Shown one piece after another: positions 54,971-64,000 of a stretch of DNA of 64,000 nt. Source of the DNA: Brachynemurus nebulosus. Its lineage: Eukaryota; Arthropoda; Insecta; Neuroptera; Myrmeleontidae. Numbering within the stretch: the first letter of the stretch is position 1; the number at the start of each line of letters is the position of its first letter. Position numbers and translations under genes: made by a program. The stretch lies in NCBI GenBank assembly GCA_035578155.1, contig JAPWDM010000046.1, positions 1,530,912 through 1,594,911 on the forward strand, given 5' to 3'. The notes under the pieces are model-generated. The model was not told the origin of the DNA. It saw only the letters and a list, made by a program, of their open reading frames with translations, and searched no databases.

Positions 54971-57569
54971 CTAGCTGTGACCCGTGGTTTCACCCACGTA
55001 AAATTATCTTAACTATTGGTCAAATGATCAATTTTAAATTAGATATTCGGAAATAATACCTGGCTCCGCTCGTCAAACGATTCTAAAGTAGCAATCTGCA
55101 TATTTCAATAGCATTGCTAAATTCCGCATCTTTATGTAGCTAGATACCCGTATCAATAGGTAGTTTTAGGAGTATTTCCATTTTAAGCCTTGCTTGGGGC
55201 ACCAAGATAGCAGGGGACAATTTTAATATCACAATTAATTTCGGGCTTATTTGATGGCCTTGACGGACAATTCTGACCTCGAGGTTCATTCAAATTTGAT
55301 ATTCTAAAATTCTGAGCATAATTCTCGCCTAATAACCCTAAATTAACCGTATTCATATTTCCATAGCATATTTAATTTTCATAAAATATTTTCAAGATCC
55401 AACCGTTTAATCTTAATTCTATTAGATAGTGCTGGGGGTTAATTTTGATGTCACTTTACATTTAAATTAAATATTCTAAATTTCTTTATAAAATCAGTTT
55501 CTTCTAGTGTTTCGCTCTGTTCGTCCAATGATCTTAAAATAGATATATATGCATATAGCTGAGACCCGCGGTTTCACTTGCATAAAATTATCTGAATTAT
55601 AGGTACAATTTATATAGGTTAATTCAATCATATACTCCAAAATTCTGTGCAAAATCAATTATTTATAGCACTTGACCCTGCTCGCCCAATGACTCTAAAA
55701 TGACTATCTTCATATTTTATTAACATGGCTAATTTCCGCACCGTAAGAACTTAGTATAGTTACTATACCAACAGTCTTAGAATTGCTTCTATTTTAGGCC
55801 CTTCAAGGCACCAAGGCCCCAGGAAATCATTTTAACGTCAGTTTCATCTTTCACAGAGATCTCAACAGTACTTGAGTAAAAATTGCCAAATTTCTTCAGT
55901 TTTTTAATTCGCTCTCTGTTTGATGTAACTGACGGACAATGTGACCACACGTCCATTTAAATTTGATATTTTGAAATTTTGTACAAAATCAGTTCCTTAT
56001 GTGCTTCGCTTCGCTCGCTCGACGACACAAAAATATTATTCATATTTTCAAGTCATATTCATATTTTTATAGTACGTCTAATTTTCATAAAATTTTATCA
56101 AAATGAGTCGAGTGGTTTAATTAGAGTATAGAGTTGTTTAATTCGATAGCGCTGGATGACTCATTCCAACTTCACCTTAATTTCAAATCAAATATTCTGA
56201 ATTGGCTATATTCATATTTCAATAACATATCTAATTTCCATACCTTGAGATCTTATCGTAGGTAGTTAGATATGCATAGTGACAATTTCAAGAGAACTGT
56301 AATTTGTGAGACATTTTGAGATCCCAGGGTCTGGAGAATATTTCAGAATTCACATTAATTTATTTCGGAATCTCTGTAATATTTGAGAAAAATTTGGATA
56401 AGATCCGTTTGGTCGTTTATTTGGAGGGTTTTTTGGGTCCGCAAAGCTCACGGGAGGGTTTTATCCTCATGTCGTTTTTCAGAAACTCAGTACTATTTGA
56501 GAAAAATTTTGTCAAGATTCGTTCAGCCATTTATTTTGGGTTTCTTTGGAGAGCCAAAAATTTGGTAACGATACGTCCAGTTGCTTACTTTAGGCTTTCT
56601 TGGGGGTTCTCAGGTCCTACAGGATAACTTCAACTTTGATCGTCTTTTTTTTGGATTCTTATACCAATTTTACCTACAGTTTTGTTATATCATTTTTTTG
56701 ATACCTGCTACCGTTTTCTCGAAACTACTGAAGACAGATAAGTAAAGTCCATATTTCATTTTTAATATCAGGATGACCGAGCCCGGCCCGATGGAAATTT
56801 CATCTTTATGGAATTTGCTGAGAAGAGCAGACACACATGCCAATTGATGATAACTGGACAGTCCAGTTGTCTATTTTCTTTAAAGGATACAAATAGTTTG
56901 AAATTTTTTAACCTAAGATTCCCAAATATTTTACTAATTTATCATAGGAGATGAAGGTTTAAAAATAATAATTCTACATTCTTCCGTAGAATAAACTGTT
57001 TCTTTATTTTCTCTTTTTTCCAAAAATTTTTCGGTATCTTTTATAGAGAAAATAAAGAAACAATTTATTCTACGGAAGAATGTTGAATTATTATTTTTAA
57101 TCCTTCATTTTCTACGATAAATTAGTAAAATATTTGGTTACAAAATTTCAGATTATTACAATATCCCAATAAAACCATATTGGATACAAATAGTATTTTG
57201 CACAGTAAATAAGTAATTTCATAGTAGTCACAGGTAAAAATATTATTGATAGTATCTCTAGGAATATTTATTAATACTTATATACAAAAATATCAAATTA
57301 CAATTACTTAGCAACTATCTAAAATTTTTATGATTTTTTGATAAATTGGCCACAGACTGCTGTATTACAGTAATAAAAAATTAATATCTTACGGTTTTTC
57401 GTAAATTTCGACGGTTAGACAAAAAATTTTGCAAAACCCGTTCTTAGCGAGCGTCTACGACCCAATAGGGACCTACATGCCAAATTTCAAGTTTGTAGCT
57501 ATTGTAGTTTTGGAGATTTCTATATAGATGAGTGAGTGAATGAGTGGTATTTCTCTTTTATATAATAGA
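54971..57569 (-). mobile_element. Non-autonomous Helitron, complete ends
   Basis: On the minus strand the element runs from TCTATTATATAAAAGAG (5' end at 57569, host A before it) to CTAG (3' end at 54971, host T after it), with a 3' hairpin GTGG-GTGAAA-CCAC about 10 nt before CTAG. A^T insertion, 5'-TC and hairpin-CTRR-3' are the Helitron rules, all met. About 2.6 kb and no Rep/helicase. The interior has degenerate direct repeats on the theme CGCTCGTC-AATGA-CTAAAAT...CATATTTCAATAGCAT (near 55065, 55510, 55700, 56000, 56210), plus a second internal start-like phrase at 55557 (AGCTGAGACCCGCGGTTTCA). Confidence 0.75.
56922..57138. mobile_element. 217-bp fold-back miniature element
   Basis: Arms of about 92 bp (56922-57013 and 57044-57137) are nearly perfect inverted repeats, with CCAAATATTTTACTAATTTA at the ends and ATTCTTCCGTAGAATAAA internally, and a spacer of about 30 bp. 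It is nested in the Helitron. No clear target duplication. Confidence 0.75.
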
Positions 57570-58343
57570 TAAAAATCCAAAATTCCTAATTTATAAATAA
57601 ACAGTGACTTTAATAACATTTCTAAATTACTTAATATATATGTGTTTCATTTGTAATAAAAGTAAGTTTACTTTTTTTAAATTTTTTAAAATTACTAGGT
57701 TTATTTGGGGCGATTTTGACCCGAACGAAACTGTTAAAAAACAAGAAAAATCATGGTCTTTTTGGTATAAAAATGGGGAGGGGGATAGGGGTTAAAAGTC
57801 GAGACCCCCAAAAGGCACCCCCCTGATAATAACTCAATCCGAATACAAAGTTTGAGCCCTCTGGGTTTATTTGGGTGACCTGCGCGAGTGGTACAAACTT
57901 CGAAAACGCCGAAAAAGCATGAAATTGTAGCTTAAAAATGAGGGGGTGCGGGTAAAATATTAAAACCTCCAAAAAGCACAACCTAGGTACGAACTTTATC
58001 AACACACCAAATTTCAACCCTCTACGTTAATTCTGGGGGGCTGGGGGCGTGTTAGATCCAGCTAAAATCGTTTTTTCCCCCTCTACTCACTCCAAATCAT
58101 CCTAGGAAGCTGAATTTTGGATATGTTGTAGATAATTCACCGAAACATTATTTCCAACTGGTTTGGAAAAGTTTTATTGTTTTACCGCCCCCACCACCCC
58201 TTTAAAAGTTGGGTCGGATCAAAATTTTTCCCAAAATTTGACCCCACTTTAATAGTATGAGGTGCCACGAAAATGAGTCCCACTTACCAAATTTGATCTC
58301 TTAACTTCCATAGGGGGGCCCTACACATATTAAAAGGTGGCGG

Positions 58344-58345
<2 letters not shown>
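57570..58345. other. Insert in the 3' LTR, middle segment
   Basis: GC-richer stretch at 57700-58330 with several C- or G-runs and a repeated theme of CCAAATTT-AAC/CCCTCT. Frames 57604-57795 and 57751-58017 have no known motif. Confidence 0.35.

Positions 58346-58422
<77 letters not shown>
58346..58422. repeat. (TA)n microsatellite
   Basis: About 77 bp of TA. Confidence 0.95.
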
Positions 58423-58423
<1 letters not shown>

Positions 58424-58843
58424 CTAATTGCAGAGTTTTTGAGGTATCAAAGTCCAACAACAAGGAAAGATGAATTTTTAGTAAGAGATATACATATTTT
58501 GTTATATTAAGAAGATAAAATACTTTTGCAATAAAGATGGATATAGAGTAATTATGTCTAAACTCCCCCTATTAGTTGTTATATCTCTCACTCAGGTAAT
58601 ATTGGACGATACATACAATGTATAAAAAATACACTATGTTGTAAAAAAAGTAATCCATTTTGAAATAGTTTGCTTATTTATATAGTAATGCAATGATGTA
58701 CCTACTTAAATAAGTAATTTTAAATTAAATAAATTTCCTATGAATGTTTTTCAATATGGGAACAATTTTTTCCGTCGTAAAAATATTTTGTATAATATTA
58801 TTAAGTACTCCCTTATCGAAGCTGTCCAGATCTGTTTTATGTT

Positions 58844-59089
58844 TTACATGTTTTTTTCTTTCTTTTTCAGCAAAAATAGCTTCCGATACATCATTTTTTT
58901 TGCTTCACTAGCTATTCTAGTTAAAGTTGCCAGCGATATACCCGTAGCTGCAGTAACACGATTTTTAACTTGAGTTAATGGGATTTTCACACCATCACTT
59001 TCATTTTTCATAAACACTAACACATTTAAAATGATAAGTTTTGCTTGTGGACTTAACATTTTATTTTTAATACTCGTATTCATTTCCAT
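58844..59089 (-). pseudogene. HTH N-terminus of a Tc1/mariner-like transposase
   Basis: MEMNTSIKNKMLSPQAKLII, then VKIPLTQVKNRVTAATGISL and ATLTRIASEAK: a helix-turn-helix of the type that opens some insect DDE transposases of the IS630/Tc1/mariner group (a consensus like LSP-AK..I..V..FM..E....IPL.QV..R...ATGVS..T..RI..E). The frame ends in lysines without any catalytic domain. The family is from motif memory and may be another HTH_psq-like fragment. Confidence 0.5.
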
Positions 59090-59841
59090 ATTTAAATTAA
59101 TTAAATATCAATAGATAAAAACCCGATTAAAATAGAGGGTATAAAAAAGTATAATAATAATCAAGAATACGATAAGTTAAAAAAAAAAAATTGTTAAAAT
59201 ATCGAAAATTGTATCTCGCAGGTAAAGCACTTGACCAGCCAAAGCTAAGTAAAAGTACTGATTCTAAAAATTACAAATTTATTTGTAAACATACAAATTT
59301 TGTAAAACTAATAAATAGATTTTATTTAAAAATTCATAATAATAGCAATATTTACAAAGGTAGGTTTTATGCAGGTTTTATAACTGTATCAGGTAGTTCA
59401 ATAAAATTGAATACATTTCAATTAATTAACCACTGAAAAGTACAGACTTTAAAAGAGAAAATTGTAGACCATTTTATTATTTGAAATATTTAGTAATTTG
59501 TTCAGAAAGTATAAGTATATTAAAAGTAGTCATATATCATAAAGTATATTAAAAATTAAACGTTTTTAAACTACAAGAAATATGTAATATAATTAAAACT
59601 AGAAATACCTATGATAAGAAATTTAATGTTTCAAAACGACTTAACACTACCAATTTTAAAATATTAAATACCGACAGGAAAATTTTTTATGAATAATACC
59701 TTTACATAGTAATAATAACATATTTTGGTATTTATAAATACGATTTTTTTAATGGTGTAGACCCTTACTTTCATTTATTTAACGGAGTACTGTAGTAAAA
59801 CTGGAAGTGGACTTTAGTCGCTCAGAAACTTTGCAACTACC
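59090..59841. other. Insert in the 3' LTR, right segment
   Basis: AT-rich, no recognisable gene; the frame 59191-59436 shows no known family features. Confidence 0.35.
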
Positions 59842-59855
59842 TATATATACATATT

Positions 59856-59944
<89 letters not shown>
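59842..59944. repeat. (TA)n microsatellite
   Basis: About 100 bp of TA with a few interruptions. Confidence 0.95.
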
Positions 59945-60075
59945 GACATTTTTCTTTTACATATTCGTGTTCTACCGGCCCGAAAACGGATAGCGCCCCT
60001 ACTCTCGCCTCTCGCCGTTCTTTGTCGTCTAGGCTGTATAAGTCTAATTTTTTCAAAGAAAAATTCGACTAATAT

Positions 60076-60341
60076 CAAAAAGCTTAATCATCAAAAACTA
60101 CTAAATAATTAAATACAATGTATTAAAACAATAGAATTACAATGATATCATTTTGAAGTTACATCTCTTTGAATCTATCTCATTATTGCTTATTCAGCAA
60201 TCTCTTTGTCTAAATTATGTATAAATAATCTAACTCAGTAAATTATCCGATTTTTGTTCGATCTAGCTGGAAGTCAACAAAATTGTAATTTTAAACTTAA
60301 ATAAAATTTTTTTAAAAACTAACTTTAATTGTTACTAAGCG

Positions 60342-60344
<3 letters not shown>
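60076..60344 (+). repeat. 3' LTR, second part
   Basis: Continues the LTR from CAAAAAGCTTAATCATCAAA to AAGCGTAAC, matching 48055-48344. The split occurs at the position of TAACAAAAAGCTT in the 5' LTR. Confidence 0.9.

Positions 60345-60345
<1 letters not shown>

Positions 60346-60419
<74 letters not shown>
60346..60419. repeat. (TA)n microsatellite
   Basis: Between the end of the 3' LTR and the CTAG end of a Helitron. Confidence 0.95.
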
Positions 60420-60420
<1 letters not shown>

Positions 60421-60525
60421 TAGCTGACCCGACAGACGTTGTCCTGTCTTAGCTATGAATATTCAATTCGAACTGGTATAAATAATATAAAATAGTATTT
60501 TACAATATAAGTTCGGTAAGTTGCT

Positions 60526-60598
60526 TTTACTGATCGAGAAAATGTTGCGAAAACGAGACCCGCAGGGTCGAGTTTTTGCAATTTTCGAGATCAGTAAA
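60526..60598. repeat. 73-bp imperfect palindrome
   Basis: TTTACTGATCGAGAAAAT...GAGACCC / GGGTCGAG...ATTTTCGAGATCAGTAAA. Lies in the Helitron 3' region. Confidence 0.75.
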
Positions 60599-61374
60599 TG
60601 CACTTAACGCATCGTGTATTGTATAATATTTTTTGCACGATCGACTTAAAATAATTAAAGATTAAAAATGTGTTAAATAAAAAATAAAATTCAGATAATA
60701 TAGATGAAATTTATATTTCTATGTTATGACATAGAATGCCATGAATAAATATTATAAATATTCATAACAACTAATATGAATCTTTGTAGTGACAATTGAC
60801 AACTATATTTGTAAATAAAAAATTAAGTGTCAATATGTCACTGGCGTGAATATTTTTTTTGAATTTTCTATTAAAAAAAATTGAGGAAAATAGTTTGTTA
60901 AACTATATTATTAGTGAGAATAATGAAATTGATGAAGCATCTTATTTTTGACTGCAAATTTATTCTCGTAAAATGAAAGGAAGATTATGAAAGCCACAGA
61001 AAATCTTAATGATTGAACGACCTTTTGAAATGTCAATAAAATAAGAAGACTGATGCCAACAATAATAATAATAATGTGCAAACTAGTGAAAATTTTCATA
61101 TTATTAATGGATTTATTTTCCTAATTGTTCAAATTGTACTTTTAATTTCAATATAAATACTCGTAAATAAATACAATCATTTTTGAGCTAATTTAACTTA
61201 CCACACTCCTATTTACTTACCACGCATCTATTTCACTTACCGCACTGTTATTTTTTGGTTTCCATGGATATAAACAAACGTTCGGGAAATGTAACTTACC
61301 AGCATTGTCAACAGCCTCGGTAAATGCATGAAAATACACGATCGTGCAAAAAAGTTATTTCATAAACATAATGT

Positions 61375-61599
61375 TTATTGTAATGGTTTTTGATACACAA
61401 CATTGTAAGTTTTGTTTTCTGGCACGTAGATAAATAATGCTGATGGTTTTCCGATACGGGAAAAGGCGACATACAATTGGCCAGGTGAAAAACATGGATT
61501 TTCTAGATTGATGCCACAAGCACTTAATGATTGCCCTTCATATTTGTAGTATAATAAATATACGGCCAATCTGGATATGAAAACATGTCCCAACATCAC
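61375..61599 (-). pseudogene. Helitron helicase (PIF1-like) C-terminus
   Basis: EGQSLSACGINLENPCFSPG then QLYVAFSRIGKPSALFIYVP and NVVYQKPLQ-stop: the conserved final block of the superfamily 1 (PIF1-type) helicase of Helitrons (motif VI region, QLYVA-SR-GKPS). The preceding TINKAQGQ-like motif has decayed to YYKYEGQS. Truncated N-terminally. Confidence 0.85.
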
Positions 61600-61605
61600 G
61601 GCACA

Positions 61606-63418
61606 AAAATATTAGTTCTAACTCTCTCTTTGGAGAAATTTGGTTCGCTTTGCGCACATGCGACTATTTTGGTGGTCGATTATTTTAATTACTAATAATA
61701 CATATTTACATTTCTTTTAAATTGATTTTTATAATTTTGTTTATTTAGGGATAAAACTTCAATCAATATTTTTCACTTATTTTGAGATTAAATTTAAAAA
61801 TTGCCGCGGATTTATTTTTTTTTGCTCTTCAGTTACTTTTTTTTAAAAAAATTATGTTAAAAAGTTATTAAGATTTTTTTTTTAACTGTTTGGGTAAAGT
61901 AGGGTAACATTTTTTACAAAATAAGCAGGGAATTTGTTAATAAAATTAATAAAATTTCTAGAAAGCCTGAAGAAGTCAGGGAATTTCATCTTTAAAAATC
62001 TGTGGCTATCGTGATATTCATATAAAATGTTCTTTCGGTTTGATTTTTAGTAATTTAGTTATTTGTGACTTTTACTCATATCTTTTTAATCATAATGTTA
62101 AATAAGTCAACACACAAAAAAAAGAAAAAAAAAAAAAAAGAAATGGGAAACTATAGTAAATAAAAAAAATATGGTAATAACTACTTATATTTTCAAAAAT
62201 ATGAACAGTAAACGTTAATAAAATGAAGAAATTATATTTAGGTAAAAAAGAAAATTAAAAAATTTTGAATAAATTAAATAATTTTCAAGTAGTTATATAA
62301 AAAATATTTTTATATTTATTTGCAACGTTTGACATACAGAATTTACACTTTTAAATTTTATTAAATAAAAAAAATTTGTGTACATCAATTTTTTTTAAAC
62401 TTATATCAGTTAAAAATACGCGCAAAATTGATCTATTGAAGCCACTAATTGAGGCACCTGCGCAGAACAACTCAAGTTCCTCTACCCGATGTCTGTTCGC
62501 CTCACTTCATCGGGGCCACTGCCTCTTATAGGGATTGGCCATATAGACAATAATACATATATATTGCCCTGACGATTTATTAATCGACATTGTAAATGTA
62601 AGCCGCATCGGAAATTGTAACCGTTTAAAGTTTAATGCAGTTTAAGGCATGTCGTTCGGAATCATAGGGATGCGTGGAATCAATGACGCTGTTCATTAAT
62701 TTCTCCATCTCAAGCCGAGTGTCATTACAAAGACGTGGCTGGTTTATGTTCCTGACAAACTGAAAACTGGATAAACGTTCTGATCTGGACTAACGTTAAC
62801 TAAAGGAGTTTGCACCGTTACAAACTTTGATTCAATCAATTGATAAGGACTTTGATTCAATAAGTTAATGAACGTTAAATATTTTTTCATGGTTTTTCAA
62901 GGTATAAATACTTAACTTTTGAAGTACAGCCAGTTTATTTTTTGAATGCGAGCCCTCTGGTTTGTAACGGTGTAAGCTCCGTTACGTGAGGCTAGGCCAA
63001 AATTTTATGGCGAACGCCAGCATTGACAGATGTCGATAGATGAAACTGTTAAACTACATTTGCGGCGCGCGAACTGTCAAATGCGGTGAGTGTAAATGTA
63101 GCAGACATCTGACAATTTTTAAAAAACTTACAAGCAATTCGTTTGTTAAAAAATATATGTTATGTATAAAGGTGGACATGGAAATTTTCAGAAAATTTTT
63201 ATGCGTTATTTTTCTATTTTCTTTTCCTAGTTATTAAGTTTACCAGTAAATAAATAAAAGAAAAAAAAAACAGCTGTCTTCTAAATTCACATTTATCAAA
63301 CGCGCGAAATTAAAATAGTCGTTAAGTTTTCTGAAATTTTCCAATTTTCTGCGCAATTTTCTTCGTTTTCCTTTCTGTAAGAACCTTCTACAAAGTATTA
63401 GAAAATTTAGAATTAGAA

Positions 63419-63425
<7 letters not shown>
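61606..63425. other. Mostly unidentified sequence
   Basis: AT-rich with a GC-richer patch at 62440-63090 (ACCTGCGCAGAACAACTCAA, TTTGCGGCGCGCGAACTGTC). An inverted pair TTTGCACCGTTACAAAC (62811) / GTTTGTAACGGTG (62960) brackets about 130 bp, and ACTTTGATTCAAT occurs twice (62825, 62852). The frame 63040-63237 has no motif. No splice-bounded exon was convincing. Confidence 0.35.
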
Positions 63426-63426
<1 letters not shown>

Positions 63427-63504
<78 letters not shown>

Positions 63505-63522
63505 ATTATATATATATAAATT
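63427..63522. repeat. (TA)n microsatellite
   Basis: TA repeats to 63502 with a short continuation after TGAT. Confidence 0.95.
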
Positions 63523-63983
63523 TGAGATTTAGAAATGCACTGGATTCTGCATTGATTCTGATTGAATAAATCTCTGCATGTCAGTACGTCTGGAGTGTTT
63601 CTAATTGAACTAGGTCCCTTGATAAATTAGTCAGAAAATTTCAGATTTTCTCCCAAAATGTCATAAGTCCACAAATGATTGTTTTCAAATTGCTACAAAT
63701 CTATAATTTCTTTCAAAATGTAATGTAAATAAAAGTCCATAATTTTTTTTTTTTTAAATGTAATAAGTCCTTATAACCGACGTTCCTTAACTTCTGTAGT
63801 GATCTATCAAAATTTGAGTAAATTTTGGTAGATCACTATTGAAATTTATTTAAACAATTTAAAATATTTGGTAAGGTTTTAGTTGAGCAAAATAACAGTA
63901 GATGCAGAAATAGACCAAAATTGAAAGGAAAACATAGATATGAAAGATACGTTAGATTTTGAGACTTGTATCGCATATTTGAT

Positions 63984-64000
63984 TTCTTTACTACTTTCAG
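63984..64000 (+). promoter_or_regulatory. Putative 3' splice site at the window end
   Basis: TTTCTTTACTACTTTCAG: a pyrimidine-rich run ending in CAG exactly at base 64000. It could be the acceptor that pairs with the donor at 6036. The exon, if present, begins at the next base outside the window, so this is an inference from sequence form only. Confidence 0.45.

Larger units (their letters stand above)
47857..60344 (+). mobile_element. Gypsy-type LTR retrotransposon, 3' LTR split
   Basis: Order: 5' LTR 47857-48344, primer-binding-like site, gag, protease, RT, RNase H, integrase, possible env relic, polypurine tract, 3' LTR 54395-54566 plus 60076-60344. The gap 54567-60075 is foreign sequence inserted later. 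Pol order PR-RT-RH-IN places it in Ty3/Gypsy. Multiple stops and frameshifts in every gene make it non-autonomous. Confidence 0.85.
60420..61605 (-). mobile_element. Autonomous-type Helitron, 3' part only
   Basis: The 3' end on the minus strand is CTAG at 60420-60423, preceded by GGGTCAG and a hairpin GACAG-GACAACGT-CTGTC. Upstream lies the helicase C-terminus (61375-61599). The rest of helicase and Rep is missing, and no 5' end is visible. Contains a 73-bp imperfect palindrome (60526-60598) and a run of ACTTACC-A/G-C motifs (61196-61250). Confidence 0.75.

Noticed and set aside
62440..62560. tRNA-like or SINE head
   Set aside because: No A-box and B-box pair could be matched, and no cloverleaf could be drawn.

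Overview
The window is very AT-rich eukaryotic DNA and almost certainly from an insect. Evidence: one spliced exon of a chitin-binding cuticle-protein type gene, and arthropod-style Jockey/CR1-like, R4/Dong-like, Gypsy, Tc1, pogo-like, hAT and Helitron remnants. Species and order cannot be read from the sequence. There are no prokaryotic operons, rRNA or recognisable tRNA genes and no CRISPR. The only convincing host coding sequence is an 87-bp exon at 5949-6035 (+): the first part of a type-2 chitin-binding (CBM14/peritrophin-A) domain with a textbook acceptor and GTAAGT donor. The window ends exactly on an acceptor-like polypyrimidine-AG (63984-64000), so most of the window may be one intron of about 58 kb filled with transposons.

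Layout. 1-5.9 kb: hAT relic, a LINE reverse-transcriptase (RT) fragment sitting between two inverted repeats, unremarkable intron. 5.95-6.04 kb: the exon. 8.7-11.6 kb: a repeat family linked to (TA)n tracts and a 2.3-kb terminal-inverted-repeat element with TA flanks. 12.2-15.4 kb: a 119-bp tandem array split by a Jockey-type insertion with an 11-bp target duplication; a cysteine-rich protein fragment lies inside the insertion. 16.2-18.7 kb: an inverted-repeat element carrying a 102/103-bp satellite in which five successive units hold a perfect heat-shock-element consensus. 21.6-22.4 kb: a TTAA-flanked miniature element. 24.4-27.4 kb: LINE ORF1 plus endonuclease, cut by a decayed Tc1 element. 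27.7-32.6 kb and 38.3-41.7 kb (minus strand): two families of R4/Dong-like retrotransposons with restriction-like endonucleases, all abutting (TTA)n. 32.6-35.2 kb: repeat family C, interrupted by an 850-bp near-palindrome with a hammerhead-ribozyme core in each arm (Penelope-like terminal repeat) and a 13-bp target duplication. 35.4-37.3 kb: the most complete LINE RT. 41.7-46.7 kb: solo-LTR pieces, inverted family C copy, pogo-like and Harbinger-like non-autonomous elements. 47.9-60.3 kb: a Gypsy-type LTR retrotransposon (gag, PR, RT, RNase H, integrase, possible env relic) whose 3' LTR was split by later insertions including a complete non-autonomous Helitron. 60.4-61.6 kb: a Helitron 3' end with the last part of its helicase. 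61.6-64 kb: mostly unidentified.

Every transposon ORF seen carries stops, frameshifts or truncations, so none looks autonomous. The signals most worth a second look are the exon with its predicted giant intron, the heat-shock-element satellite, the hammerhead palindrome, the repeated (TAA)n occupancy by R4-like elements, and the layered insertions that allow relative dating.
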